From Lucifugimonas sp038150225 (GTDB lineage Bacteria; Chloroflexota; Dehalococcoidia; Lucifugimonadales; Lucifugimonadaceae), in contig JAYQWG010000013.1 of NCBI GenBank assembly GCA_038150225.1, positions 1 to 52,916 on the forward strand: 52,916 nucleotides of DNA, written 5' to 3'. How positions within the stretch are numbered: the first letter of the stretch is position 1; every line of letters starts with the position of its first letter. Made by a program: the position numbers and the translations under genes. The notes below the pieces were generated by a model that searched no databases, was not told the origin of the DNA, and saw only the letters and a list, made by a program, of their open reading frames with translations. Below are positions 33,029 to 41,599 of this stretch, one piece after another.

Positions 33029-33940
33029 TTACGAGGCCTTCCATACAAATAAATCTTCGATGGTCGCGAGAAGAGAGTCCAACTCAGCCATATCGTGCTG
33101 ATCCAGGTGCTTTCTACCCGGTGAGCGCATTACTGGATTCGTAATTACACCACGACGGAAAAGAATCTCTTTGAATGCACGCATCCCGTAAAGGCTCTCG
33201 AAGTTGTTCAGTGGTGTCATTCGAGTGTGAATTTCGCGGGCTTCTGCTTCATTACCTTCTTCAAGAAGATTCCAGATCTTCGAATGGATGTCGCCGTAGT
33301 GAGAAGCCGGCATGTTGCCGCACATGCCCCTGTTGTACTCGGCGATTAAGAACTTGCAGCCCATTCCGCCCATCACACCTTTGACCGACTCTCCCGCCTG
33401 TTCGAGCAGTGAGGTGGTCAACTGGCCAGCAAAGATTGTTTCCTCTTTGACGTAGCTGACGTTTTCTACGGTTTCACAGAGCTCGACCAGCTGAGCAGCG
33501 CTCAAAGGCGCACCAACCGGGTGGTTTTGAATCCAAATTGGAATGTTTACTGCGTCACTTAATTGTTCGAAGTATGTCAGCACTTCAGCGGTCGACGGCT
33601 TCATGCTGTGCGGAGGCATAGCGATGATCGAATCAAAACCAACAGACTCAGCGTATTTTGCTAGCTCGATCGAGTGGATATTCGAAACACCAGTTACTCC
33701 AGCGACTGTTGGGATTCGGTTGTTCACTACTTTTGTGGTGAGATCGAACACGGTCTTGCGTTCAGAGTCAGTTAGCGACTGGTATTCACTTGCCATTACC
33801 GGCATTACGATTCCGTGGCATCCGTTTTCTACCGAAAAGTCTAGAACGGCCTCCAGCGAACGCGTGTCGAGGGTCTCGTCTTCGTTGAACGGCGTTGCGG
33901 GGATTCCGTAAATGCCGCGAAAGTTTTCTGAACTGGACAT
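33029..33940 (-). CDS. DHDPS/NAL-family aldolase
   Basis: A 303-residue TIM-barrel class I aldolase of the dihydrodipicolinate synthase/N-acetylneuraminate lyase family. It starts GIYGIPATPFNEDETLD, has VTGVSNIHSIELAKYAESVGFDSIIAMPP, and keeps the Schiff-base lysine in NVSYVKEET. The family's active-site Tyr, normally in a YNxP motif, is replaced by Gln (IWIQNHPVG). It is therefore unlikely to be the lysine-pathway DapA and more likely a sugar-acid aldolase or dehydratase. It is immediately upstream of the enolase-superfamily gene and 19 bases downstream of a methyltransferase gene. Confidence 0.88.
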   Translation of the reverse strand: MSSSENFRGIYGIPATPFNEDETLDTRSLEAVLDFSVENGCHGIVMPVMASEYQSLTDSERKTVFDLTTKVVNNRIPTVAGVTGVSNIHSIELAKYAESVGFDSIIAMPPHSMKPSTAEVLTYFEQLSDAVNIPIWIQNHPVGAPLSAAQLVELCETVENVSYVKEETIFAGQLTTSLLEQAGESVKGVMGGMGCKFLIAEYNRGMCGNMPASHYGDIHSKIWNLLEEGNEAEAREIHTRMTPLNNFESLYGMRAFKEILFRRGVITNPVMRSPGRKHLDQHDMAELDSLLATIEDLFVWKAS

Positions 33941-33959
33941 TATTGTTACGTACTGAGAG

Positions 33960-34649
33960 CTAGGAGGTTTTCTTCAACCTCATGATGTAGTGGCGTCCGC
34001 CGCGTGTGTATGGGGTGATCGACTCGTTCATCGTTTCGATGAGTTCTTTGGCTCCGATCATGTCTGATTCGTGTAGCAACCGGGCCTCGGTTTCTTTTGC
34101 CCGGTTGAACGCAAAAGCCAAATCGGTGACATCGAGAGACGATTCGAGTTCAAGATCCCACTCGCCAGCCAGCTTTATCGGAGTGAGTTTTGGGTCTTCA
34201 ATAAGCGAAATGGCAATAAAATCGCCACCGGGCTTGAGGACTCGCTTTACTTCAGCAGGATCAAACACGTCTGTTGTGATCACCATGTCGAACATTTCGT
34301 CATCGAACGGTAGATTTTCAACTGGGGCTTTCACGAATGTGCAGAGATGAGAAATCTGTTCGATTTCAGCAAGGTCACTAGCAACTGCGAGCGCCTCTTC
34401 ATCAATGTCGTTTCCGTAGACCTCACAACCGTAGAGCGAAGCCAGCCATCGAGCGTTTCCACCTACTGCGCAGGCCGTGTCGAGGATCTTCGTTGATTCA
34501 TTGATCTTTCGTTCCTGGAGGGCTATTCGGAAGATCGTCTGGTTTGCTCCAACGTGCATGAATTCGCCGTAGGACGCATGGTCCCAGCGGGGATATTCAT
34601 CAAACCATTGTTGGAGGCGTTGTGTCTTGTTGTTGGACGTGATGCTCAT
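33960..34649 (-). CDS. Class I SAM-dependent methyltransferase
   Basis: A 229-residue methyltransferase. Motif I is KILDTACAVGGNARWLASLYG (Gly-poor compared with the usual DxGxGxG), followed by VYGNDIDEEALAVA, then FDMVITTDVFDPAEVKRVLKPGGDFIAISL. It is the first gene of the minus-strand run methyltransferase, aldolase, enolase-family enzyme, though its link to sugar metabolism is unclear. Substrate unknown. Confidence 0.87.
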   Translation of the reverse strand: MSITSNNKTQRLQQWFDEYPRWDHASYGEFMHVGANQTIFRIALQERKINESTKILDTACAVGGNARWLASLYGCEVYGNDIDEEALAVASDLAEIEQISHLCTFVKAPVENLPFDDEMFDMVITTDVFDPAEVKRVLKPGGDFIAISLIEDPKLTPIKLAGEWDLELESSLDVTDLAFAFNRAKETEARLLHESDMIGAKELIETMNESITPYTRGGRHYIMRLKKTS

Positions 34650-34749
34650 TGATCCCTATTCCGCAAGAAACTGAGGTGATCGCTAATTGGAAGCAAGTTT
34701 GCCAGAAATATGCTCAAGCTGTGATAAGCAAGGTGGGCGTTGTTAAACG

Positions 34750-34780
34750 AAAGCACCCCGACTGAGCATCGGGGTGCTAT
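34750..34780 (-). terminator. Terminator of the secreted His-rich protein gene
   Basis: AGCACCCCGA (34752-34761) pairs with TCGGGGTGCT (34769-34778) over a 7-base loop. On the minus strand it is followed by TTCGTTTAAC. It lies about 50 bases past the stop at 34827. Confidence 0.75.
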
Positions 34781-34826
34781 CACGGATCAATCGGCTAGAG
34801 GACCGATGGGGCGCGATCCGTGTCAC

Positions 34827-35483
34827 CTAAATGTTGATCTCGTCACCATTTGGAAGGACGAAGTTGGTTCCTGAACCTTCACCAGATGGAGCTTGTTCGT
34901 ACTGACCGAAGCCCCTGAAACCGTGGTGTCCGGAACCTCTTCCGTGGCGGTGTGGGTGCGAGTGACCTCGACCTTCACGTTCAGCACGGAGTTCTCCCTT
35001 TAATTCGTCCAGCCACTCAGGACGATCGGTTACCCATGCCACGATTTCGTCAGCTTCTTCCTGGGTGATGAGTTCTCGTTCTACGAGAGCGGCAACACGT
35101 GCTTCAACGCTTTCGATGTTGGCTGGGGGCATCATTCCCGGATGACGACCTTTACCGAAGTGTTTGAGCTCGCTCATAACCTCAGGTTTTTCGTCTTCCC
35201 AGGCATCCAATTCGTCAGCCTGTTCCTGGGTTATTGTTCCCGCCTCTATGAGGGTTGAGAGTCGTTCATCTTGCCTGGCTTCCCGGTATTCCTCTCGCGC
35301 AGTCTGCATAGCGGTGTCGAGGTCTTCGCGGTCAACTCCGAGTATTTCGGCTACACGGTCCTTGATGGAGTCTCGAGGGTTTGATCCGTCGACCGTACCT
35401 TCCTGTGCGAATGCCGCACCGGCGACAGCTAGAGCGCCGATAAGTCCAGCGGTCGCACCAAGCATTACTTTTCGTTTCAACAT
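34827..35483 (-). CDS. Secreted His/Gly-rich protein with repeated motif
   Basis: A 218-residue protein of unknown function. A clear signal peptide (KRKVMLGATAGLIGALAVAGAAFAQ, cleavage after AFA) predicts export. The mature part is acidic and helical. It contains two copies of a motif, RLSTLIEAGTITQEQADELDAW and RVAALVERELITQEEADEIVAW, a pattern seen in small secreted proteins of several bacteria. A His/Gly/Arg-rich segment follows (RGHSHPHRHGRGSGHHGFRG), possibly metal-binding, and the C-terminus is FVLPNGDEINI. It has its own terminator. Confidence 0.8.
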   Translation of the reverse strand: MLKRKVMLGATAGLIGALAVAGAAFAQEGTVDGSNPRDSIKDRVAEILGVDREDLDTAMQTAREEYREARQDERLSTLIEAGTITQEQADELDAWEDEKPEVMSELKHFGKGRHPGMMPPANIESVEARVAALVERELITQEEADEIVAWVTDRPEWLDELKGELRAEREGRGHSHPHRHGRGSGHHGFRGFGQYEQAPSGEGSGTNFVLPNGDEINI

Positions 35484-35599
35484 TTCTAAATCCCTTCACC
35501 ACTTGTTGTGGCAGTTCAGCGATTGCCTTGATTTTACTGTAGGAACTGAATGTTGAGAACTTTTCAAGACATTGTGGAGAAATGTTTAAGGTCGGGTGA

Positions 35600-35989
35600 T
35601 CACAGTGCAGGTTCCCACTTACCTTCGACTCGAACTGCCTCATCATCCCCGGGCCAGGGTGGAGTGGTTGTGATGATAATGTCCAGATGTGAATTGATTG
35701 CCGATCGGAACTGAAATGTGGTGCCAAGAGGAATGTCGGCTTTTATGCCAGGAGTGAGTTCCAACACAGATTCGCCGTATTCTGATTTACGCCAGAGTTC
35801 ACCTTTGCCATCAACGCATAGCCAGCTTTCTTCCACTGTCTTGTGATGAACAGCAATTGTGGTCGTCCCGGGTCGCAATCGACAGTGGACCATACTCGAA
35901 GCTGGATCAGGACTGTTGAGCAGGCGTATTTCGGAACCGTCTGGTGCGATTACATCCGGTTCAGTGGGTAAATTTGAGAGATCGTGCAT
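35600..35989 (-). CDS. Cupin-domain protein
   Basis: A 129-residue small beta-barrel protein. The cupin motif 1 region is LRPGTTTIAVHHKTVEESWLCVDGKGELW, with the His-His and Glu metal-ligand positions. Motif 2 (IPLGTTFQFRSAINSHLDIIITTTPPWPG) has a Phe/Asn in place of the usual PxGxxHxxxN histidine. The length and the single cupin domain suggest a small enzyme or a sugar/ligand-binding protein. Function not assignable. Confidence 0.82.
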   Translation of the reverse strand: MHDLSNLPTEPDVIAPDGSEIRLLNSPDPASSMVHCRLRPGTTTIAVHHKTVEESWLCVDGKGELWRKSEYGESVLELTPGIKADIPLGTTFQFRSAINSHLDIIITTTPPWPGDDEAVRVEGKWEPAL

Positions 35990-36074
35990 CTGTCGCTTGT
36001 GTCTCAGGCGGATCGGTTAAATCAAAACACCCAGAGCATAAACCCTGGCTGCCTCGATTGAGTGATGACCGAGA

Positions 36075-36773
36075 TTAGGAGACCTGGGCTGTTTCCTCAA
36101 GGTACAGCAGTGTTGCCTGCACGCGAGGATCAACAGAATCACTCTCTTCAATATGAAGGTCGGCGTATATGGAGTTGAGCATTGGCTCGACGAGATCTTC
36201 GTCGATCGAAAGCTCCTCAGCGATCGCCGAGTCGGCATAGCCCGATGCCATGAACATCAGTGCTTCCATTTGGCTGTGTGTTAGTCGCTCCAGGATAGAT
36301 CGTTTACGAGGAAACAGATCGTTCATAACTTCTGGATCCATAGTTACTTGCCCAGCGTTTGCTGACTCAATTGCCCGAACTAGTGATGCAACGTCGGTGA
36401 TGCTCTGTTTCAGAAGGAAAGACCAGCCCGTGGTTCTGTCATCCATGAAGCTGGCGAGGAACTCTTTGTCTCGGTGGGCGGACAGAACTACGACACCAAC
36501 ATCAGGAAACATGTCCTTGATTTCGTTGGCAGTTGTAATACCGTTTGGGCCTTCTCCGAGTTCGATGTCCATGAGAACCACATCAGGCTTGGTTTCACGA
36601 GATATCTCTATCGCTTCCGTGCCGGAAGAAGCCGAGCCAATGATGTTGAGGATTTCTTCTTTGTCGAGAGTAGCGACGAGGATTTCTCTGAAGAGAGACT
36701 CGTTGTCGCAGACGAGTACGTTGATCGGTGCTGTTGAGGGTTCTTCTGAGAAGTCGAACTGCTCGAAAGACAT
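36075..36773 (-). CDS. NarL/FixJ-type response regulator
   Basis: A 232-residue two-component regulator. The receiver domain has INVLVCDNESLFREIL (acidic pocket), the phospho-acceptor Asp in PDVVLMDIELGEG, the Ser/Thr switch VVVLSAHRD and a Lys in FLLKQSI. The C-terminal part is a LuxR-type helix-turn-helix (LERLTHSQMEALMFMASGYADSAIAEEL) but unusually acidic and short on the Arg/Lys residues that contact DNA. The start is the ATG at 36773, which has AAGGAA about 10 bases upstream. No histidine kinase gene is adjacent. Confidence 0.88.
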   Translation of the reverse strand: MSFEQFDFSEEPSTAPINVLVCDNESLFREILVATLDKEEILNIIGSASSGTEAIEISRETKPDVVLMDIELGEGPNGITTANEIKDMFPDVGVVVLSAHRDKEFLASFMDDRTTGWSFLLKQSITDVASLVRAIESANAGQVTMDPEVMNDLFPRKRSILERLTHSQMEALMFMASGYADSAIAEELSIDEDLVEPMLNSIYADLHIEESDSVDPRVQATLLYLEETAQVS

Positions 36774-36939
36774 ATGTGTTTGATTCCTTGCCGGAGAAAC
36801 CGTGTCTTGGCTTTCCCTCAATCAACATTAGGACCATTGCTAAACGTTGTAGCGTTCGCATGGTTCGCGGGACTGACCTCCCAGGCTCAAACGTATTTCG
36901 AGGATCACTAGGCGCGATCCGCTGGGTAAAAAACCGCAA

Positions 36940-36972
36940 TAAAGAAAAACCCGCACCGGAATGGTGTGGGCT
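36940..36972 (-). terminator. Terminator after the LuxR-type gene
   Basis: On the minus strand CCCACACC and GGTGCGGG pair around ATTCC (positions 36950-36970), followed by TTTTTC. It lies about 25 bases past the stop of the truncated regulator gene. Confidence 0.75.
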
Positions 36973-36996
36973 TAGTTTCACAAAGTTGTTGCGATC

Positions 36997-37368
36997 CTAA
37001 ATTAGGCCTCTGCGCTTTGCCTCAGATACAGCATGTGCCCTGTTGCTCACGCCCATCACGTCGAACACGTGTCGAAGTTCTCGTTTGACCGTTGCAGGGC
37101 TCAAGAACAGGTTGTCGGCAATAGCTTTCGTGGTTTCGCCATCGGCAACCATTTTCAGGACCTTCGACTGTCGTTCAGTAAGGTTCTGGTTTACATCACC
37201 TTGAGTTTGAATTTGTCGGTATCGGTCAACAAGCAGGGCATTGAGCGCCGGTGAAAGTGGAGATCCACCTCGTGCGGCATCTTTAACTGCACGAACCAGC
37301 TCTTCCTGGCTTGCCCTCTTGAGAAGGTTGCCAACTGCGCCGGCTTCAACTCCAACGGTGAACGACAC
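36997..37368 (-). CDS. LuxR-type regulator, receiver truncated
   Basis: The 123 residues correspond to the end of a NarL-type response regulator. VEAGAVGNLLKRASQEELVRAVKDAARGGSPLSP is the last strand/helix of a receiver, and NLTERQSKVLKMVADGETTKAIADNLFLSPATVKRELRHVF is an intact LuxR helix-turn-helix. The phospho-acceptor Asp and the first four receiver strands are absent. The only start is a GTG at 37368 without a Shine-Dalgarno, and an in-frame TGA sits 12 codons upstream (37402-37404). No receiver-like sequence appears in any frame just upstream. It is probably a deletion remnant, though the helix-turn-helix could still be made. A terminator follows. Confidence 0.7.
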   Translation of the reverse strand: MSFTVGVEAGAVGNLLKRASQEELVRAVKDAARGGSPLSPALNALLVDRYRQIQTQGDVNQNLTERQSKVLKMVADGETTKAIADNLFLSPATVKRELRHVFDVMGVSNRAHAVSEAKRRGLI

Positions 37369-37505
37369 GGCAGGGTGTTTGCAATTCTGACTTACCTCGA
37401 GTCAACGGGGCAGCTACCTGTTCAGGAATCAGAAGGCGAAGTCTCAATGGAAATCGGCTCATCACTCCAGATGGCTGCATAGAATTTCTAAGTAAACACG
37501 TACGT

Positions 37506-37539
37506 AAAAGAGACTGGTCTAAACGCCAGTCTCTTTTTC
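37506..37539. terminator. Terminator downstream of the S9 peptidase
   Basis: AAAAGAGACTGG (37506-37517) and CCAGTCTCTTTT (37526-37537) pair with an 8-base loop. Both strands end in a T-run, so it can work in either direction. It sits about 20 bases past the S9 peptidase stop. Confidence 0.8.
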
Positions 37540-37557
37540 TTTGGTCGAATGCTGTGA

Positions 37558-39563
37558 TTAATCCAGGTGGCGTTCAAACCACTCGATCACGCGTATGAAG
37601 TAGTACTCGCGAATAGCCGGGTTCTTGGCACGGAAAATCCCATGGCTTGTTCCAGGTAGTCGACAGAATTCCACTTCTTTGCCATGACGCTTTAGTGCGA
37701 CGAAATATTGCTCAGCCTGCTCTATTGGCACCCTGATGTCGTCCTCGCCATGCAGAAGTAGAACAGGAGTATTTACGTCTCTGGCGAACGTCAGTGGTGA
37801 ATGCGCTTGATATTCGGCGAGCTTGTCGAACCTCTCCCCGCCGAGCTGTGTTTCAGAGAAATTCACACCGATGTCAGAAGTGCCGTAGAAGCTGCTCAGA
37901 TTAGTTACCGGCGCCGCTATTACCGCTGCCCTGAATCGATCAGTGTGTCCCACCGCCCAACTCGACATAAATCCGCCATAGCTGGAACCGTGGATCACGA
38001 CTTTGTTTTCATCAATGTATTCGCGCTTTGCTACTTATTCCATCGCGTGCATCACATCTTGAAAATCTTCACCACCCCAATCTCTGTGAACCGCTTCAAT
38101 CGATGCCGCGCCGTATGTGGATGAACCTCGCGGATTTGGAGCCACGACCACGTATCCGGCTCCTGCGCGAACCTGGTGGATAGGGTAGAACGCGTCAAAG
38201 AATGAACTGTGAGGCCCTCCATGGACATCGAGAAGTAACGGGTATTTCTTTTCGGGATCGAAGTTCGGTGGGAACCAAACTCTGACTTCAATCTCCATGC
38301 CAGCGCGCTCGAAAGAGAATTTTTCTAACGAGGCAATTTCGTGAGATGAGAAGAAGTTCGAGTTGATTACTGATTTCCACATTGGTTCCAGTGAAGCGGC
38401 GGAGAAAATCTCGATTTCACTGAACGAACCTGGATTAGTATTGATCGTTGCAACGTCTTTGCTAGTTGGGGTGAACGAGATCTCGGTTATCGACCTGTTT
38501 CCTCCGGTGGTAGCTATGTCACCGGTTTCGGGATCCACTCGGCAAACGAATGATTGCCCCTTCGAGTCGGCACCGAAAGTGATTCCATTCGAATCCCATT
38601 GAATTTGCGGGCTGTCAGCAGTGATTGGGAATCCAGTTCCATTGGCATGGGGACGAATCGAATCCTCGGTGATTACCCGCGGAGATTTGCCTAATTCAAG
38701 AACGTAAATGTACGACTATGCAGTTAGGCCGTATCCACCAGCCTCACCAGGATTCGGAGACCCACTTACTGCGAGTTTAGTTCCGTCAGGGGCCCACGCG
38801 ATCGACTCTGTCATGAAAAGTCCGTCAGACCACAATTCCTCGTGAGTGCTTCCAACGGGACGAACTCGTAATTCGGTGTGTGAGCGTATTTCGCGATCAT
38901 CGACTGCATACGTGATGTATGCAATTTTCGATCTGTCTGGTGACCAAACTGGTGGATCATCGTCACCTTCTCCGCCAGTGATCTGTGTGACGGTTTTGCT
39001 AGTGACATCGTGAACGAATAGGTGGTAGAACGAATCCCCGCGCCAACCAACCCCATCCTGCTGGTAACGGACGCGGCGCGCTACGCGAATTTTTGGTGTG
39101 CCGTCCGGAGCTTCAGAAAGAGCCAGCTCATCTGGATCCAGTACCAGACCCCGGTAAGCTAATTTCCTGCCATCCGGTGACCACGCGTATGCATCGACGT
39201 CACCCATCGCGTGGGTTACTGTTCCTGGTCCTGACCGTTAGCACCCATCCTAAATATCTGTTTGAGACCACCCGGAGCTTTGTCGATAAACGTCAGCCAA
39301 GTTCCATCAAGTGACCAACTTGGCTTACCGGCAGTTCCAGTCTGAGTCAACTTTCTTGGAGTGTCCGAGCCATCAGTTTTGAAAACCCAAATGTCGGAAG
39401 TTGGCTTGACGGATCCCTTTGGAGTTTCTTGAATCGTCGCGGCCACGGAAGTCCCGTCTGGAGAAACCGATGGGTTGGACGCGGTTTTCAGGTAATAGTG
39501 ATAGTCGGGTTTTATGTTTGATTTCACGATCGATTCTCGAAGTTCACTGGATCTGGATGACAC
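37558..39563 (-). pseudogene. S9 prolyl-oligopeptidase-family peptidase, broken
   Basis: A once-complete serine peptidase (beta-propeller plus alpha/beta hydrolase, about 668 codons) now split by three lesions. Part 1 (39216-39563) is N-terminal propeller, ending near GANGQDQ; a one-base-type frameshift around 39217-39230 separates it from part 2, which reads on as TVTHAMGDVDAYAWSPDG. An in-frame TAG at 38716-38718 (GYGLTA*SYIYVLELG) and an in-frame TAA at 38035-38037 (VMHAME*VAKREYID) cut it further. The catalytic residues remain: Ser in HGSSYGGFM, Asp in LLHGEDDIRV and His in GTSHGIF. The homology is continuous across every break, so loss is recent, or else the assembly has errors here. The start is a GTG at 39563 or 39527. 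Confidence 0.88.
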
Positions 39564-39667
39564 GAGATTGTATCGACTGGCAGAAACGTTGATTGTGTGG
39601 TCAATAATTTCCGCCCGACCAAGATAGAATCTCGCTTAGTTTGATCCCATCCCAACTGGAGGGCTTG

Positions 39668-40813
39668 ATGAAAATTGCCGATATCCGAACTGTCGTGGTC
39701 GGAAATCCGTGGAAAAACTGGATTTATGTGATTGTTGAAACCGACGATGGAATGATCGGCGTCGGTGAAGCTACTGGCGGATTGGAAACTCAACCGAGAG
39801 TTGCCGCGGTCGAAGAGGTGAAACACCTCGCTATTGGGATGGACCCTCGAAATATCCACGAGATTTTTCACAAGATTCACCTCGCTACTTACCTGAACAT
39901 ATCCGCGGCAATGACAGGAATCGAGATGGCATGCTGGGACATTCTTGGAAAGTCCCTCGGGGTGCCCGTGTACACGCTCCTCGGAGGCAAAGTGCGTGAC
40001 CGTGTCAGGGTTTACGCCAATGGTTGGTACTCAGGCGACAGAACTCCGGAAGGTTTTGCCGAAAAAGCCAAGGAAGTAGTCAACAAAGGTTATACAGCGC
40101 TTAAATTTGATCCGTTCGGTGACGCGCACATGCAGTTGTCACGTAGAGAAACCAAAGAGGCGAAAGCACTTGTTGGTGCAGTCAGAGAAGCCGTTGGTGA
40201 CGAGGTCGACATTCTTATCGAAGCTCATGATCGTTTCGATACTTTCGCTGCAATCGAGATAGGCAACTGGTTGAAGGACTACGAAGTTACCTGGTTTGAG
40301 ACTCCGGTGATGTCGAACGACGTGCAAGCACTCGTCGAGGTTGCGAGGCGTGTACCTGTGCGAGTTATTTCCGGTGAACGAATGCAGTCGACAACCGAGT
40401 TTGCAGATTTCCTGTCCCACAAAGTCACCGATGTAATTAACCCTGAACCACTGAAGGTCGGCGGTATTTGGAAGTCGTTACAAATTGCAGGAATTGCTGC
40501 TGCAAATCACGCAGAAATAGCTCTGCACAACGCCGAAAGCCCGTTCAAAACCATGGTGGCGCTTCACATCGACGCGGTGACACCGAACGTGTTCATCCAG
40601 GAGTGTTTCGACGACTTCATGGAGCCGTGGGTTAACGACGTTTTGTCAGGATTCCACAGAGTAAAAGATGGCTATCTTGAAATGCCGACCGCCCCAGGAA
40701 TCGGTGTTGAACTAAATGAAGCAGAAGCCAGGAAACACCCTTATGGGAAGAGCAATTTCCTCAGAATGTTTCGACCCGGCTGGGAGAAGCGTGATACCGC
40801 TCAGCAGGAGTAA
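39668..40813 (+). CDS. Enolase-superfamily sugar-acid dehydratase-like protein
   Basis: A 381-residue enolase-superfamily enzyme of the D-galactonate/mannonate dehydratase style. The ATG at 39668 has GGAGGG 5 bases upstream. It has VGEATGGLETQP in the capping domain, then barrel residues ALKFDPFGDAHM, EAHDRFD (metal Asp/Glu region), TWFETPV and ISGERMQSTTEFADFL, and C-terminal ALHNAESPFKTMVALHID. It is only distantly similar to the one at 31832, so the two probably use different substrates. Divergent from the S9 pseudogene, with the SDR gene convergent at its end. Confidence 0.9.
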   Translation: MKIADIRTVVVGNPWKNWIYVIVETDDGMIGVGEATGGLETQPRVAAVEEVKHLAIGMDPRNIHEIFHKIHLATYLNISAAMTGIEMACWDILGKSLGVPVYTLLGGKVRDRVRVYANGWYSGDRTPEGFAEKAKEVVNKGYTALKFDPFGDAHMQLSRRETKEAKALVGAVREAVGDEVDILIEAHDRFDTFAAIEIGNWLKDYEVTWFETPVMSNDVQALVEVARRVPVRVISGERMQSTTEFADFLSHKVTDVINPEPLKVGGIWKSLQIAGIAAANHAEIALHNAESPFKTMVALHIDAVTPNVFIQECFDDFMEPWVNDVLSGFHRVKDGYLEMPTAPGIGVELNEAEARKHPYGKSNFLRMFRPGWEKRDTAQQE

Positions 40814-40816
40814 GGA

Positions 40817-41563
40817 CTAGCGCGTCCTGACGCTGCCTTTGACCATTGATGCCTCGTCGCTTGCGAGGAACGCGAATACCTTTGAAACCTCGTCTGGGGA
40901 TACAAGCGCACCAATTTTGGTTTCAAGATCTCCGGAGCGCCCACCGGCTTCGTGCATATCCTCGACGTTAGTGATCTTCAAAGGAGTCGCAACGGCACCA
41001 GGCAGAACATCGTTTACTCGAATGCCATACTTCTCAAGATTCGATTCCATCACTAGCGCCAAACCGTGGACTCCACCCTTAGATGACCCGTAAGCGAACG
41101 AAGAGCTGCCACCGTGAACTCCTGCACCTGATGCAGTAAGGACGATCACCCCATCCCGTTGTCGCTTCATAACGCCGGTAACGTGCTTACAAACGGTGTA
41201 AGTTCCACGCATGTTGATGTCGACCACAGTGTCCCAGGTTTCGTCAGGGAACTCGTCCAGTTCAACTGCAGCACCTTGCAGTACTCCAGCGATGTGAATC
41301 AGAACGTCGATACCGCCACCAAGCCAGTTTTCGGCGGCAGCGACAGCACCAGAAACTGCCGCGTCATCACGTACGTCGACATGCCAGTATCTTGCGTCAC
41401 CGCCTGATTCGTTGATGTCAGCGATAGTGGCTGAGCCTTCCGCATCGTTCACGTCGAACGCGGCAACTTTTGCACCTTGTGCAGCTACACGCATTGCTGT
41501 TGAGCGACCAATTCCGGTTGCTGCACCTGTAACGATTATTCGCTTGCCATTGAGATCTGGCAT
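40817..41563 (-). CDS. Short-chain dehydrogenase/reductase
   Basis: A 248-residue NAD(P)-dependent SDR. The cofactor motif is VTGAATGIGRSTAM (TGxxxGxG), with an Asp at the end of strand 2 (AAFDVND) that favours NAD over NADP. The catalytic set is Ser in LTASGAGVHGG and Tyr-x-x-x-Lys in FAYGSSKGG. A typical member oxidises a sugar or secondary alcohol. It ends ASMVKGSVRTR, shorter than most at the C-terminus, where VxGxxxxVDGG is usual; the tail could be slightly truncated. The sugar-isomerase-like gene is 36 bases upstream on the same strand. Confidence 0.9.
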   Translation of the reverse strand: MPDLNGKRIIVTGAATGIGRSTAMRVAAQGAKVAAFDVNDAEGSATIADINESGGDARYWHVDVRDDAAVSGAVAAAENWLGGGIDVLIHIAGVLQGAAVELDEFPDETWDTVVDINMRGTYTVCKHVTGVMKRQRDGVIVLTASGAGVHGGSSSFAYGSSKGGVHGLALVMESNLEKYGIRVNDVLPGAVATPLKITNVEDMHEAGGRSGDLETKIGALVSPDEVSKVFAFLASDEASMVKGSVRTR

Positions 41564-41599
41564 TCCAAGCTCCTGCTGTGATCTAAATTCGGACGGTGA

